Source: Liolophura sinensis
Lineage: Eukaryota > Mollusca > Polyplacophora > Chitonida > Chitonidae
Assembly: GCF_032854445.1 (NCBI RefSeq)
Contig: NC_088302.1
Location: 16,241,338-16,301,337 of the forward strand
Direction of reading: 5' to 3'
DNA: 60,000 nucleotides
The notes under the pieces are model-generated. The model was not told the origin of the DNA, ran no database searches, and worked only from the letters and a program-made list of their open reading frames with translations. Position 1 is the first letter of the stretch, and the number at the start of each line of letters is the position of its first letter. The position numbers and the translations under genes are program-made. Positions 12,501-27,500 of the stretch are shown piece by piece.

Positions 12501-15500
12501 AATTTGGGAATTCCTCTTTGAGGTTAATTATGTCTATATTTTAATCAAAGACTTGTACTGATTAGTTGCTGTGATAATGTTCTCTCTGTTTTTGTTTTTT
12601 TCTGAACAAGCCAGGAAGAACAGCTTACATCTTCATTAACGCTTTTGCATATAAAGCATTATAATAATCAGACTACCTATTTTCACAGCCTATTGGCAAA
12701 CTGCTATCCAATACAAACTTCAACACATCCTGAACAAAATTCCCATCTATATGTGTCTTCGAAGTTTTCAATCGTCTGCACAACCAATATTCTGAGAGAA
12801 CTATAGAGGGTAGAGAAATAATTTGCAGTTTTATGAAGCTTGCATCTTTATTGACACAAACACATCATTTTTAGTGTGGTAATAAATCATAATAATTATA
12901 TGTATAAATTCCACTGAAAAAAGTGCTTCAAGAGCTGAAAAGGAGATTTACAGTATGCAGATAATGTGTGTCAGAGTTGAAGTCTTTCTTATGGTGGTCT
13001 AACTTCCTTTTTACATAATGAAGAGAAGTAATTAACAAAGCCCCAATACAAATAGAAAAGAAAATGAAAAAGGGACTCATCAGCCTTCTTGCAAGAGAGA
13101 TACAACTCTTGTAAGAAAGATGTAACTCTTGTACGAGGTTGCAACTCTTGTAAGAGGGATGCAACTGCTGCAATCGACTGAACAGCATCTACTTCATTCT
13201 CAAGAAAATCAAGTTTTTGTAATACACTGAAAATGTTGTGGACAGCACAGTCAAATTGACTAAGTTTCAGGTTTTTAGTGAATGAATGTACACGTATTAC
13301 AATTCAGGGGCTGATCCTGCAAAGCCATTAGTGACTTATGTCAAAATTTAAAACCTCTTCAAGACGCTTAATTTCTGGTACTGAACGTTGAAATTTGGAT
13401 AAATTTGTCTTTAGATAACATTGATCAGTTGGATACAATATTAATTTCTAAAGCCGAATAATGAGAAATTTTAAATTTTGACTAAAATCAGAAATGGGTT
13501 TGTGGAATCAGCCACAGAACTTTTAATGTGGAAGAAAAGCTGAGAGCAATGATAGACTTAGTCCTCACCTAGATTTCTACTTGAATACTAATTGTCAGTT
13601 TTTAAAAGAAAATATAGAGGTAACCATTTGTATTAAAACAAAAAATCCTTAAAGGAGAAGAAAACATAAAAATGATGCAAAAATCAGATGAAAGAGTGTC
13701 AAAACTTATTTGCAAATATGATCTTTAATATTTTTTTGGATTTTTTTGTTAAGAGAGAAGGGTATTTGAAAATACTTTTGTATGGTGGGTATTTGGGACC
13801 AACTTTTGGTATTTATCGTTGTTGCATAATATTGTTCTAAATAAGGATGTGATGCTTGTCTAATAAATTTATTTGAATGTAACCTGAATTATGATTTATG
13901 AACATACTAAAAAATATAAATATGATCCAAATTGAAGTTTAATACATTTGTTAGCTGAAAAGAACAAATTCTAGTGCAAAAATATTTATCAAACCTGTGT
14001 TACATCCTCATTTATGACATTATTAAACAAAGACTAAACATACCAAAAGGTGGTCCGATATACCCACCTTACGAAAATTATTTTCAATTCAAGTCTTTTT
14101 CTCTTAAGGATATATCGGAAAAAATATTAAAGACCACATTTAGGAATAACTTTTTGCACTCTTTCATCTGAACTTTATGTCATTTTTATGTTTCCTCCAC
14201 CTTTAAGCTAAGCAAAAAATGTACCATATTAAAGTATTTTTGAATTTAACACCAACTTAAGCCTATGACAGCTTCAAGTTTCCAGGGTCTGGTCAACTGA
14301 TCCAGGCTGATTCCACAAAAAAAAAACCCCACTAAAGCTGACTTAAAAAGTCAAAATTTGAAATACGATCTTAAGGCTTAGTTTTGGGCCTTATATCACC
14401 TCATCAGTGTGATCTTAAGACAAATGTGTCTTCCAGTATATAAAAACAAAGCATTTTGACAAAGTTTTAAAGTTTGTCTGAAGTCAGAAATGTCTTTGTG
14501 GATTCTGCCTCACATAGCTAGATGTATAAAGTCACTTCAGTGTTGACAGGCTGTGTCGCTCACCTCTGTATACTTTGGGCTTGAGACTGTAAGGTAGCAG
14601 CCAAGGTCTCCCAAGCATCCCCATCCACAGACTGGATATCCAGCCTTGTCTGGTTGAGAGCAGACGATATAATGTTGTATCCCAAAGGCCAGCTCTGGAT
14701 GCCTAAATGTACACACGCATGTACAAGACTCAGACGCTTTAGAAAAACATGGTCATATATAAAAACGGCAAAATGCTCAACACTGGTACTGTATTCCACG
14801 TAAAGTTTAGGATTTTTCAAGTGATCTATTTTGTTTGATTCTGACTGATTCCTCCACCTTATAGGGAAGTTTAATTAATTTCTCAGAAAACCTAATACTT
14901 TAATTAATTGTTAACTAATCTAGTTAATTAATCTAAAGTATCATTGTAAGGCTTTTATATGCTTCTTAAAGCACTTTTTGCACAACTAAGGTGAACAGTA
15001 AACACATCTCCTTAGACATCATATTACAAACTTCAAACCCGTCTCCAAAAATGAAATGGTGTAAAGGATGTGGACATATGGACAAATACACAGTCATTCA
15101 CAGCTATGACAATAACACTAGGTCAATTTTGGTTGTGTGGTATAAATAAAATGAAAAAAATGCTGCAATCCAACTGACATAAAATATTATATACTAAATT
15201 ATAAACAATAAGAAATAACATATCACAATTACTGATTCGACAGGTGCATCATTTCGCACAGACATCAAAGACTGCAGTGTAAAAAGTGAAATTTCCCGCT
15301 TATTGATCGTAACGGGTCTGCTAACAGCCTGCAGATGGTCATGGGTTTCCCCCGGGCTCTGCTTGTTTTTCCCTTCACCATTACGCTGGACGCTGTCCTA
15401 CAAGTGAAACATTCTTCAGTAAAACTTAAAACACCAATGGTGTAAATGAATAAATTGATGGTACCAGAGATGTCAGCAGTGGTGTTGAGAGGGAGGGGTA

Positions 15501-18500
15501 GATTGGATGGGTTCTGGCCAAGAACTAGGTTACAGTCTTCAATATCAGAGAGCGCTGTCTGATAGGTGGCTGAGCTGGTATCCAACTGTTCCCTGGCTGA
15601 GGCTAGCGTTGCCTCTGTTGCATTGACCAGGCCGTTGATGTTGTCTATCTGAACCTGTAACCCCAAAACACATGGAAACAAATACAGAAGTCTCTATCTG
15701 GCAATAAATAGATACTTTCAATAACGTTGGTTTTCAGCAGTATTTGTTAACTGTGCGGCACATGCATGACTTGCAAACAGTAGCATGTAAGTAAAAATTG
15801 CTGTCATACAACTTACATGTAAGTAAAAATTACTGTCATATGCCTTACATGTAAGTAAAAATTTCAGTCACACACCTTACATGCAAGTAAAAATTACTGT
15901 CATACACCTTACATGCAAGTAAAAATTACTGTCATACACCTTACATGTAAGTAAAAATTACTGTCATACACCTTACATGTAAGTAAAAATTACTGTCATA
16001 CACCTTACATGCAGGTAAAAATTACTGTCATACACCTTACATGTAAGTAAAAATTACTGTCATACACCTTACATGTAAGTAAAAATTACTGTCATACACC
16101 TTACATGCAGGTAAAAATTACTGTCATACACCTTACATGTAAGAATGGTATGGAAAAATGCTCAATCAGAGGCACATGAACATTTTACAATTATACTTTT
16201 GATTTCATTGCACTTTACTTTTTTCTGACAAGAAAATAATTCAACTTTACCAAAAAACTCATAAGTGGCTATAAAAGGTGGATGAATCAAATCAATCAGA
16301 ACTGAGCTAAAAAGTGTTTTTTGGTTAAATACAGTGTATAGTACAGGTACCTGGTAAGTTAATACTTTAATATAAATACTTTAAAAAATACTTTAATATG
16401 GTACATTTTTTGGTTTGTATCACTAACTTTACATTGTGGCTTACCTGTGTGGTAATAGTATTGATCTTTGTACTGTGGATTACCTGTGTGGTTTGTAAGA
16501 GAGCGTCTGTGGACTGTTTCACTGTAATCAGCGACCCCACATTTGTATCCACTGCCACAATCCTGGACTGAACGACTTCTACTTCTCCCTGTAATCTTCC
16601 CCGTCTCTCTTCTAAGTTTATCGCCTCCACATTCTGACAATAGAATATATACCAGATCTTCAGTAACAGAATGCTAGTTTCAGTTATTTAACCAAATTAC
16701 AGCCAATTAAAATGTAAATGTCTTATTGGCAACTTGGAATAACTTTCCTTCCTTCTTCAGCAATTTAACAGTCGACTCACCCGATTGAATACACAGGAAT
16801 CTCCATGAAGTAGTTTTTCGTTCTCTCTTTCAGTGATCTAACCAAATATTTAGTCGACCAGCCTGACCGTACATGTAGGTACGGAATAGTTTTATCTCTC
16901 TTTTTCAGTGATTTACTCACTATTACGGCAGACCCACCTGAGTGTCCACCTGCTCTTTGATAGTGTTAACCTGATCTGAAACGTTCTGAATGAGGGCCAG
17001 CTCTGCGTCCACCAAGGCTCGGTCAGTAGAAAATGTCAGGTTACCGTTCACAGTTTGTATGCTAGTGTTCTGTAATAACTAAAAAAAAAAAAAACGCATT
17101 TCATTTACTGAATTTATACTGTTGCTTGATTGTGGCATAATAATTTTTCCCTTTTGGCCACCATTAAAAATATGTTCATTGGGAGTAACTTGACTCATTA
17201 TAAAAAAGTTTTTACTAACAAATTTTTCATGGAATTTAGTTCTTTTTATTTTTTTTTTTTTGCGGTCATGTTCATTTTTTTAAAAAAAATCTATACCTCT
17301 TACATTAGCCAAAGTAAAACATTTCAAATGCACTTCCCATAAATTTTCAATACCTGGAATTTGATCATTTTTATTGCGGATGTGGATTGGCAGTATAAAC
17401 ATCTTACAGACATAGTTGTAACAGGGGTCGATTCCTCAAAGCCCTTTCTGCCTTCAGTCAAAACCTGAAATGCAATATTAAAGCTCTTTTTTCTCTTTAG
17501 TAATTAAAATTTTGTCCACCTCATCAGTATTATCTTAGGACAAATGTGTTTGAATTTCAACTTCCTCTACCAAAAATTAAGTGTTGTGAAGAAGATTTAA
17601 ATTTTGACTTAAGTCAGAAATAGCTTTGTGGAATCGTCCTCTGATACTTTCTTCTCTTAATAGCAGTCTGTATCATTGTGAAAGAGGAATAATCTGTAAA
17701 AAGGAAGTAAGCAACAGTAGAAAGGGCATTGGAAATGCTGAAAATAAATGAAAAAAGAATAAAAAAAGGAAAAAAAAAAAAAAGAGATTTCTTTACACAC
17801 AGTTTTCAATGGCCTTTCTACTGATTCTCACTTCATGATCAAGGCTTCTTTACTTTTAGGTATCATAAAATTGCAGTCTGTTATTACAGCAATATACCAG
17901 CGACATGTAAACCTCCTGTGCATATTTGAAATTTGAAATATAAATAAACCACTGGTTCTCATGAAATCTTCAAAGGTTGCAGAAGCATTTTGTGTCAGAC
18001 ACACCCACAATGTCTAGCACATCCGTATACATGATGTCAAATGCCTTTTGACCATAAATGTTTCACCCTTGACATCTGATTGTCACACTTACAGATTCTG
18101 CAGCCACCTTGTGAGCTTCCAGGGTGGTAATGTTGGAGCGAACTGCTGACAGTGCACTACCACCTAATCCTGCCACAGCATTACTCTCCTTTACTAATGA
18201 GTTTATTCGATCCTTCTCACCAACAGTGTCATTTTTTAGCGTTTCAGAGCGGACAACTTCACTTCCAAGCTGTTGGGAGATCAAAGATAAATAAATAAAC
18301 AACTAACAACTGCAACAATGAAAAAAAACAATGAAATTGTGCAAGGATCAAGAATACAAGATCTGAATTACAGATCCACTTCTAATCTTTTGTTACGTGT
18401 TCAAAAATACTGACCATGCTTTTGATCCATTTCTGCATTCATTCAATTACCAATTTACTTATTCACCCAATAAACAAGAGAACCCTATGTAGATATAATA

Positions 18501-21500
18501 TACCCATTCTCAAAATGGCAAGATTCAAAACTGACCCTAGAGTGCAGATTGGCCACATCTGCAGAGTGTGATGTCTGCTGATTGGTTAATGTGGTAACCA
18601 ATCCTTGGAGATTTGCCAAAGTCAAATCACCGATGCCTATGTCAGCCTTGGCCATATCAAGGTCAGAGGTTATATTCTGGAGAATCAGGTCCTGGTCTTG
18701 GATCAATCCGACATTCAGGGCTGTCATCCAGTAACTTTTCCAACTGTCCTGAAGAGCTAAGGTATCATTTCCCAGACTCTCTTGGCAAATGCCACACTCT
18801 GTGTGAAGTAACAGGAATAAATTAGATGTTTAGAAATAAGAACTTCTTTTGAAAAAGTTCTCCTGATAATGGATTAAAATTCTGGCTAAAGTGCATGTGG
18901 TTTTACATCATACACTGAAGATTAGCACATCACAAGATACACCCTAGGCCCTGGATTGTTAACGATGCACACTACCCAAAATAGGCCATGTATCCAAGTT
19001 ACTGGGCATTATTTTTGACACCAGACATGCCAGACAAAACATAATGCATAATGTTTCCCCAAAATTCACATCATTATTATTTAATGACATCTCTCTATTA
19101 ATGTCATGATTTTAATGTCACTTTTCCTACAGCTCAGTTGCGACAATTGAGCAAAATGTGAGTTATGATATGAAGTCAGTAGAAGGCTTTAAATGCTCGG
19201 CTCTATTAGCTGTACGCTTACTAGGAACGCTCACAGAGGCTCGATTTGACAATGTATGATTTGAATATGGATGAAAACTTACTGAATTATTGTCCCAGTA
19301 GTCATGTGACATACTAAACCTGTTATTGCCTTTTCTTGCTATTGCTTAGGCACTAATTCTTTCCTTAACAACACAAAGAAAACATAGCGCCCTCAAGAAA
19401 ATCCATTAATATTGGTTATATTTTTACTCAGTGAAATTTGTCTCAACATAAGGTGTGAAGTAAACTCTAGGCACTCTACTGTAGTAAATGTATACTCACT
19501 CGTACAACCTGTCTGAACTGCCCCACTATAAAGACGTTTGCACACATTACACTGACGGCCTTCTATACCCTCCTTACAGTCACACTGTCCTGTTCTTCCA
19601 TTGCATGGGGCATTTGGGTCTATAGTACCATCACGATCACAGTCGCAGGCTGAAAGAGATATTCCCTTGTCATCAATACAGACTGAATACATAAAAAGAG
19701 AGTTTGATTTGTGTCCTTTTTTTACCACCGAGTGGAAAAAAATAAACCTATAGTCTAAGAGTGCACCAGTTTAGTTTCTGCAGGGTTCATACAGGCAAAT
19801 ACAGATGATGTTTCCAGGATCAAATTGCAATTTTCAAGGCAAGATTTCTGGTGGTGGTTTAGAGGCTATACTTGTACCAGAGACTCAGCACAAACCATTG
19901 AATTTTTGTTATTATTTTAGAATAACCCAAAATAATTTGTATTTTTTATAATATCAGCCTTCTGTCTGTGCATCAGTAATCAAGTTCATAAAATTTATAA
20001 TACTGCTTCCAGGCCCTCTGAAACATTTTTAAATTTAAAATTTAATATCATTCTACCATGATACTAAAATAGTCCTACTACATGAAGGCTATTCTTAGTA
20101 AATAGAGAAAATCTGATTACAGAATATGGACTTTTTGCCAATATCTGGTATAGCCTCTTCAAAGGAGTATCCAGCCTGATTTTCTTGACTGTTCATGTGT
20201 GTAAAACAAAAATGGCAACAACATTTTCCACAATATATTCACTTCACAAAGTTCAGTGCCACAAGATAATCAACTTAAGACAATCAATGTATTAGTTTTT
20301 TTAAAATGGTACTGTATAAATCGACCCATGCAAAATTTGACGACTGACATTAACTTGCCATAAGTTTCCTGTTTGTGTTAATTTGTTTGGTTGCCACTTA
20401 ATGCAATTCATCAATATTTTCATATGTTTACACGATGTTTATTCAAGCAGACTATGGGTGTATTCTTCTGTGTAGACTAAACTTTTTCTGAAGCCCTGAA
20501 ATTGTCCAATCCAACCAATAGTTTTGTCTTCAAAATCAAATTAAATATGTGCATAAATTGCACTGAAACTTGCTCTTTTATTGGTGGAAAGGTTGAGGAA
20601 TTAGGATATGTATATGCATGACACAGTGTAATATTATCATTGCACGCAAATATTCGCTTACACCCAGTTGTCATTCTACTTTCCATGGGATAGAACAAGC
20701 TCCTATGAGCTTTATTCCCGCTAATTGTAGTTCGCACGTATATCTATTGATTTGTTTTTAAGATTGATGGTGAATAACTGAAATGAAATGAATTAAAGCT
20801 GGAAAGTTGTGGTACACGTATGTCCCTCTGTTATCGTCACTTTTAAACTGGTACAATTCTCTATTATCCTGATGGCACTTCCAATCACCTTTTTGCAGTT
20901 TTGATTACATGGGTTGAAAGGATTTAATTATCTTATACAATAAGAAGTTGATCAAGTTTCGTTTCTTATGGCTTTTCTAACCGATGCAGTTCGATCACAT
21001 TTAATGCCAGTCTTGATTTGCCTTTGGTTGTATAGTCTGCGTCATTCTTTTTTTCTACCTTTGATATACCTGCCTTTTCAGCTTCACTCAGATTGGCTTG
21101 AACTGGTTACCATAGTTAAATACAGAAGAAACTCACGTGAGCAGGCTTTTTCAGGGAGTCCCCAGAATCCCTCATTGCAGAGATCGCACTTATCTGATAG
21201 CGGTGATACATTCTGTTTACAGATGCATTTAGCTGTGATATCGTTACACTGAATTATCACGCTCCCCTGTTGGTTACACATACAATCTTGACAACCTGAA
21301 ACACAAATACTAGCTAATTCAGACAAGTTATACCAAGTGTATGCTAAATATGCACAAACGTATTCATGGATCAAGCTTGTTGTCGAACATAAAATTGTTT
21401 TAAAATCAGACAACAGCTGAAAAAGTTGTCGCACAGATCTCAATCAAGGAACAATCATAATCAAGGAAATTGTTAAATATCCTAAACCTCTGCAAGGATT

Positions 21501-24500
21501 GGCTGATTTTCTGACCTTGACTTGAGGTTTATACACAAAATGAACCTGTACACACTGCACAAAAACTACTGACCAATGAGAAGAATGGAATTTACTAAAT
21601 ATATGAAAGTTACGCCTTACATGTACAGATGATCTTGAGGTTCCACAAAGAGAAATGTCAACTATTTTGATCTTTTAGCGAGTGAAAAATTACCATTTCT
21701 CACTAAACTGAATCTAAAGCTGACAGCTGGATGGCCTTTACGTATGCTTCATTTTCCATTGTTCTGATAATAACTGTAAGCATAAATTTCACGGAGGACA
21801 AAACGGTTGAAGATTTTCAGTTAGCCCATGGTATATCTTGGCCATGGGCCTTAACTAAATGTCAGCCACAAAGTACCTTCCACACTTACACTTTGTGAGG
21901 ACAAGTTTCATGCACACTACTGTGCAGATCAGGAGCCCGTTTTACAACGTTTGCCCAGCACTGCGAGGTCGCAACTTCCATAATAACCAGTACTGTAGAT
22001 AATAAGTTGCCAAGGTAACTATGTGCAAGCATTGCTGTGAGCTTGCACTTTCAATACAACCAGAACTGTAAATAATAAGTCGCCATGGTAACTACGTGCA
22101 CGCAGCGCTGCATGCGTTTTGTGAAACGGTGCCTAAGCCACCAGTGTTCCCTTCTGCAGTAAAGTACAGCAGCCTTACAGTGACATATAGGGACCTCTAC
22201 TCAGTATACCATGTGGTCATTGTGTTCACTACAACCTTAAAAGCAATAACACAAACCTTCAAAAGTGTTGTTCTCATATCCCCAAAATCCTTCCATGCAG
22301 GCATTACACGTACGACCTCCGACCCCTGGCATACAATCACATTTGCCATCCATAGGGTTGCAGATTGGGCTTAGTCTGCCAGTCTCGACACACCCACAGG
22401 CTACAACAAACAAAATACACGAAGACCATCCAACAATACTAGCAATAAACTTCTTTGCATTCATTTATGAACCTTCTCATTTTAAAACACAAAAAAGATT
22501 TACATGTTTGCAAGGTTTGAAAAGATGAAAAACAATGTCCCGTATATCAAAGATCTTTACATAAAAATCATGGTTTGATAGATTTGTCACTAAACACTAA
22601 GTAAGTCCATCTGTATATGGTAGTGGGTTTCCCCAGGCTTGCCAGCTTCCTCCAACCATAGCAATGGCCGCCATGGTGTAAGAGACACATTCTTGAAAAT
22701 AATGTAAAACACTATCAAGTAAATAAATAAAAAATCTGGCCTCCTCACATACACAGGGGATCATTTCTCTGTTTCGCAAAACTGAGTACATGTCCAATAT
22801 TTCTTGGAGAGATTGGAATGAAAAATAAGCATTCACTTTTTACTGGCTTTGCCCACAACACTATACAATGCTCATTAATTTGTGCGAATCCATTAACATT
22901 TGTAATTTAGGTTAAAAGTAAAAAATTATTTTCACATGATACCAAGGGTGGCATTTTCTGAATGTACATATATATCAGCTTTTTAATAGAGGAAAAATAC
23001 AGAAAATTCAGTGTGCATGGCTTAATATTTCAGCCCCAGCACTTATGAGATTTAGGAAATTTATGATCATGCAGTCTCTGGTATGGCCACTTAAACAGCA
23101 TAGGAGTAATAATATACATTTCCTGGCGCCAATCTGTGAGTATAAATACTCACGCTGACAAATCTGCTGACTGGCGTTTCCATAGTAACCATCCTGGCAT
23201 CTTTCGCAGTTGTTTCCCGTGGTATTGAAGCCACAATTCACACATTCGCCAGTCACTGGGTCACACTCATCAGTATTGCCATTACAGTCACACGGGGTGC
23301 ATGTCCCACTGAATAGTATCTCAGGCTGGCCAAAGTGAAATGGCTCACAACTGACAACAGAATTATCACATATTACACTACATGAAATGATTTTTTTCAC
23401 GAAAATGGCAGTTAGAAATTGGGGTTCAAAAATATGCAAAGACTGAAGGATTATATCTACATCTGATTTGTAACACATTATTGCACTGTAAGGTAATGAG
23501 ACAAGGGCATGATGGACAAGAAGTCATTAGCACTTTTGTCTAAAGAAAATACAGGTCCACAAGGTTAATAACATCGGAACTAATAGTGACCATGGCATAT
23601 CAGATGTCACTCGCCTGTCACAGGGAGCACCTGTGTAACCAGCGTTACAGTTCCTACAGGTGACTGTCCCATTGATGACATCACAGCCAGTATCTGACAC
23701 ATAACATGGACACTACCTATAGTATATGTATATCAGATGTCACCCACCTGTCACACACAGGGCCTGTGTAACCAGCATTACAGCTCTGACAGGTGACTGT
23801 CCCATTGTTGAAATCACAACCAGGGCCTGACACATAACATGGACACTGACAAAAGTATGTCAGATGTCACCCACCTGTCACAGAGAGGGCCTGTGTAACC
23901 AGCTTTACAGTTCTGACAGGTGACTGTCCCATTGTTGACATAACAACCAGGGTCTGACACATAACATGGACACTGACTACAGTATGTGTGATGTCACCCA
24001 CCTGTCACAGAGAGGGCCTGCGTAACCAGCTTTACAGTTTCGACAGGTGACTGTCCCATTGTTGACATCACAACCAGGGCCTGACACATAACATGGACAC
24101 TGACAAAAGTATGTCAGATGTCACCCACCTGTCACAGAGACAGCCTGTGTAACCAGCATAACAGTTCTGACAGGTGACTGTCCCATTGTTGACATCACAA
24201 CCAGGGCCTGACACATAACATGGACACTGACTACAGTATGTGTGATGTCACCCACCTGTCACAGAGAGGGCCTGTGTAACCAGCTTTACAGTTTCGACAG
24301 GTGACTGTCCCATTGTTGACATCACAACCAGGGTCTGACACATAACATGGACACTGACTACAGTATGTGTGATGTCACCCACCTGTCACACACAGGGCCT
24401 GTATAACCAGCTTTACAGTTTCGACAGGTGACTGTCCCAATGATGACATCACAACCAGGGCCTGACACATAACATGGACACTGACAAAAGTATGTCAGAT

Positions 24501-27500
24501 GTCACCCACCTGTCACACACAGGGCCTGTGTAACCAGCATAACAGTTCTGACAGGTGACTGTCCCATTGTTGACATCACAACCAGGGCCTGACACATAAA
24601 ATGGACACTGACAAAAGTATGTCAGATGTCACCCACCTGTCACAGAGAGGGCCTGTGTAACCAGCTTTACAGTTTCGACAGGTGACTGTCCCATTGTTGA
24701 CATCACAACCAGGGTCTGACACACGTGGCTCATAACATGGACATTGTACACATGAAGCACCTTCAGCAGCATCGCCATAGTAACCAGGAATACACCTCTC
24801 ACATGAAACACCTGGAAGAACAATAAAATAATATCTATCATGAGTGAGTAAGACAGATAAAAAGATACCGTAAATAACCTAAAATTTTGATCAAAACTAG
24901 GTTGCACATTTTGCCCGGTTCTACACAATGGAGGAGTTTTTAGTTATTATAGAAAGGAGATTTGGGTTTTACTTTGAAGGTAAAATAATATTTGACAAGA
25001 AAATGCAAGTATAACCCCAAAGGTTATATTTTGTAACATTAATTTTCTCCTAAAAATGCACCTTGATGGGTGAAATTTTAAATCATTTACCATAATATGA
25101 GGGTATAATTTTATTTTAAGCATACTTGCAATTTTGTGGTATTTCACCTTACTTTTTGCTCTAATCAACATTGTTTTGATCATTTGGTGTAAATATATCG
25201 TCCACAGAACATCATTAACTCACCTTTCTTTGCCAAAAACTACATGTATGAATCCTTTCAAACAAAAGAAATATTCTTGGGCAAGCAAGAGTTTGGGGTT
25301 CACCACACACTGGCAAAAAGAAGCACCAAGTGAAAATCAAATAATCCCCTGAGCAGTGCATACAACATACAACAATGACATCAATAAAGTATTCATTAAC
25401 AATTACATGTACATGTACACTGACCTTCAGTATTATCTCGACAGTTAAGACACTCTCCAGTGTCTGGGTTGCATTCATTTGAATGACCGTTACAAGAGCA
25501 TGGTTCACAAAATCCCAGGTACGGGTGATTGGTGACATTGACTCTCTTGTAACCAGCAGCACATCGCTGTGACGCAAAAAAAAAAAGGAAAAAAAAAAAG
25601 AAAGAAAATATTCACAGCATCTTTAATCAATACGTACAAACACATACATACCTTTGTTAACGACCCTATTTCTGAAGACTGATGTCAAGAACTACATTTA
25701 TGCCAGTATTTTATATTCACCATTATGGCAACCGTTTGATTTAGGTTACAAATCCAGTAAATGACCATAGCTATTTTGTCCATTTTAATTTTCGCTTTTT
25801 TCCTGAATACAAAAAGCCTCCCCTCTCCCATTGTTATAAGTAGCCTTGGATCACTGTTCTGGAAACTGATTCTTTTTCCCCACCCCTCCAAAAAAAACCT
25901 TACTCTGACATTTGTGCTCTGAGTTCATCACAGCACAATTCCATAATAATACCCTCCTGCATGATTCCTCAACTTACACACCACAGGAGACATAAGTCAC
26001 TCAATCTACTGATTAATTCACAAGGCGATGCATTTTCTTAGAAGAATGTCCTTTACCAAAAGCTCAGCATATCTGGGAGCTTAAAAGCAAAGAAAACACT
26101 AAAGTAAAGTATCTATCAGATGAAAGACCATTAAACTCTGTCCAGGAAACATTTAAGTATTGATTTATTTTTTTTAGAATTTTTCTTTCTTTGTTTCTTT
26201 GATTGTTGTTTAACACCTACTCAAGATTATTTCACTTATATGACAGCGGCCAGCATTATGCTGGGAGGAAACCGGGCAGAGCCTGGGGGAAACCCCTTAC
26301 CATCCGCAGGTTGCTAGAATTTTCCCAACAGACTAAACTGCATTTAAAACATAGGATTCTATGGCGGCCTGTTGGGACTGAGAGGGTGTCAGTCCTTTTT
26401 TGACCTGAAATAGTTCATTTTGTTTCAAGGTCCATTTGTTGAATGCATCCATATCTCTAAATGAAGATGCACTTTGAATTAGGAAATATAGCAATCTACA
26501 TTCAATCTATGTGTCAAGCCCCAATCTGGTCAGAAAAGAGCACAGCAGTCTTCAAAGTTTTATATGTATTTTACAAGGTGAAAAAACATTCTGAAAAAAA
26601 TAAATCACACGATTATCCCAGACAATATTTAACAGTCTTCTGACACGTACTTCATGCCGGTGCGTTCTTTACCTGTAAGATCAGACTCAACTCAACAGTC
26701 GGGTCCTAAGCGTTTGTGTACACTTAATACGCACACAACTCAACCCAAGTTGTACTCCATTCATTACATGTATACTGGTTCAATCCCGTCGTATGGCCAT
26801 TAGTCACTGGGGCCATCTGTATATGACAAGTTGAGCTGAGTCACATCTTAAGTTCTATATATGTTGAGCTTCACAATCCCATCCTTTACACAGAAAAACC
26901 TCTGCCTTCATACCTCACATGAATATCCCTGGTAGCCTGGGCCACACTGACACTGCTCCACATGAATGGCCTGTGGGCCCACCACGCTCGAATCAATGAT
27001 GGAGTAATAAACCTTACTCAAACTGAAACACAACGTGAAAGAAATGTTCTTCAACATTTTCAGTTTTAAATTTAAATTGATTCGTTCAACAATATTTTCT
27101 GCTTATCACACTACTACTTTTGCTCACAAGGTCACTTGTTGAAAGGGCATGACCAAGTTGCAGGGTTTCACCCATGAAAACCCTATCTCCACTCTCAGCC
27201 AATCAGCATAGATTCTGTAACCTATTAAAGGACTGCAGTAATTACTTTCGTCCCACACAAAACACGCTGGAAGTTTCTCATTCCTCCAACTCCTGGGAGA
27301 TCATTTTGCATCACATGGGCATATGATATGAAATCAGTGACTCTACATGACCTACATATTAACCACAACAATGGCTGAAAATGTCTGTTTTACAGACATC
27401 ATTCTGATAAAAACATTAGAAGCACTTTCCTGGTTTATTAATGAAGCCTGTGTTCCAGAAATGCTGAATAATCTATTACCCAAATACGATCATGTTACTT

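Larger units (their letters stand above)
12440..14563. other. Laminin intron 33, middle part
   Basis: AT-rich, with family D repeat and MITE-like copies 1 and 2. At 13091-13165 there is a small repeat of 'AAC TCTTGTAAGA' units. No exon seen. Confidence 0.6.

Noticed and set aside
15783-16146. CRISPR-like spacing of direct repeats
   Set aside because: Units are contiguous with no unique spacers and lie in an animal intron; it is a minisatellite.
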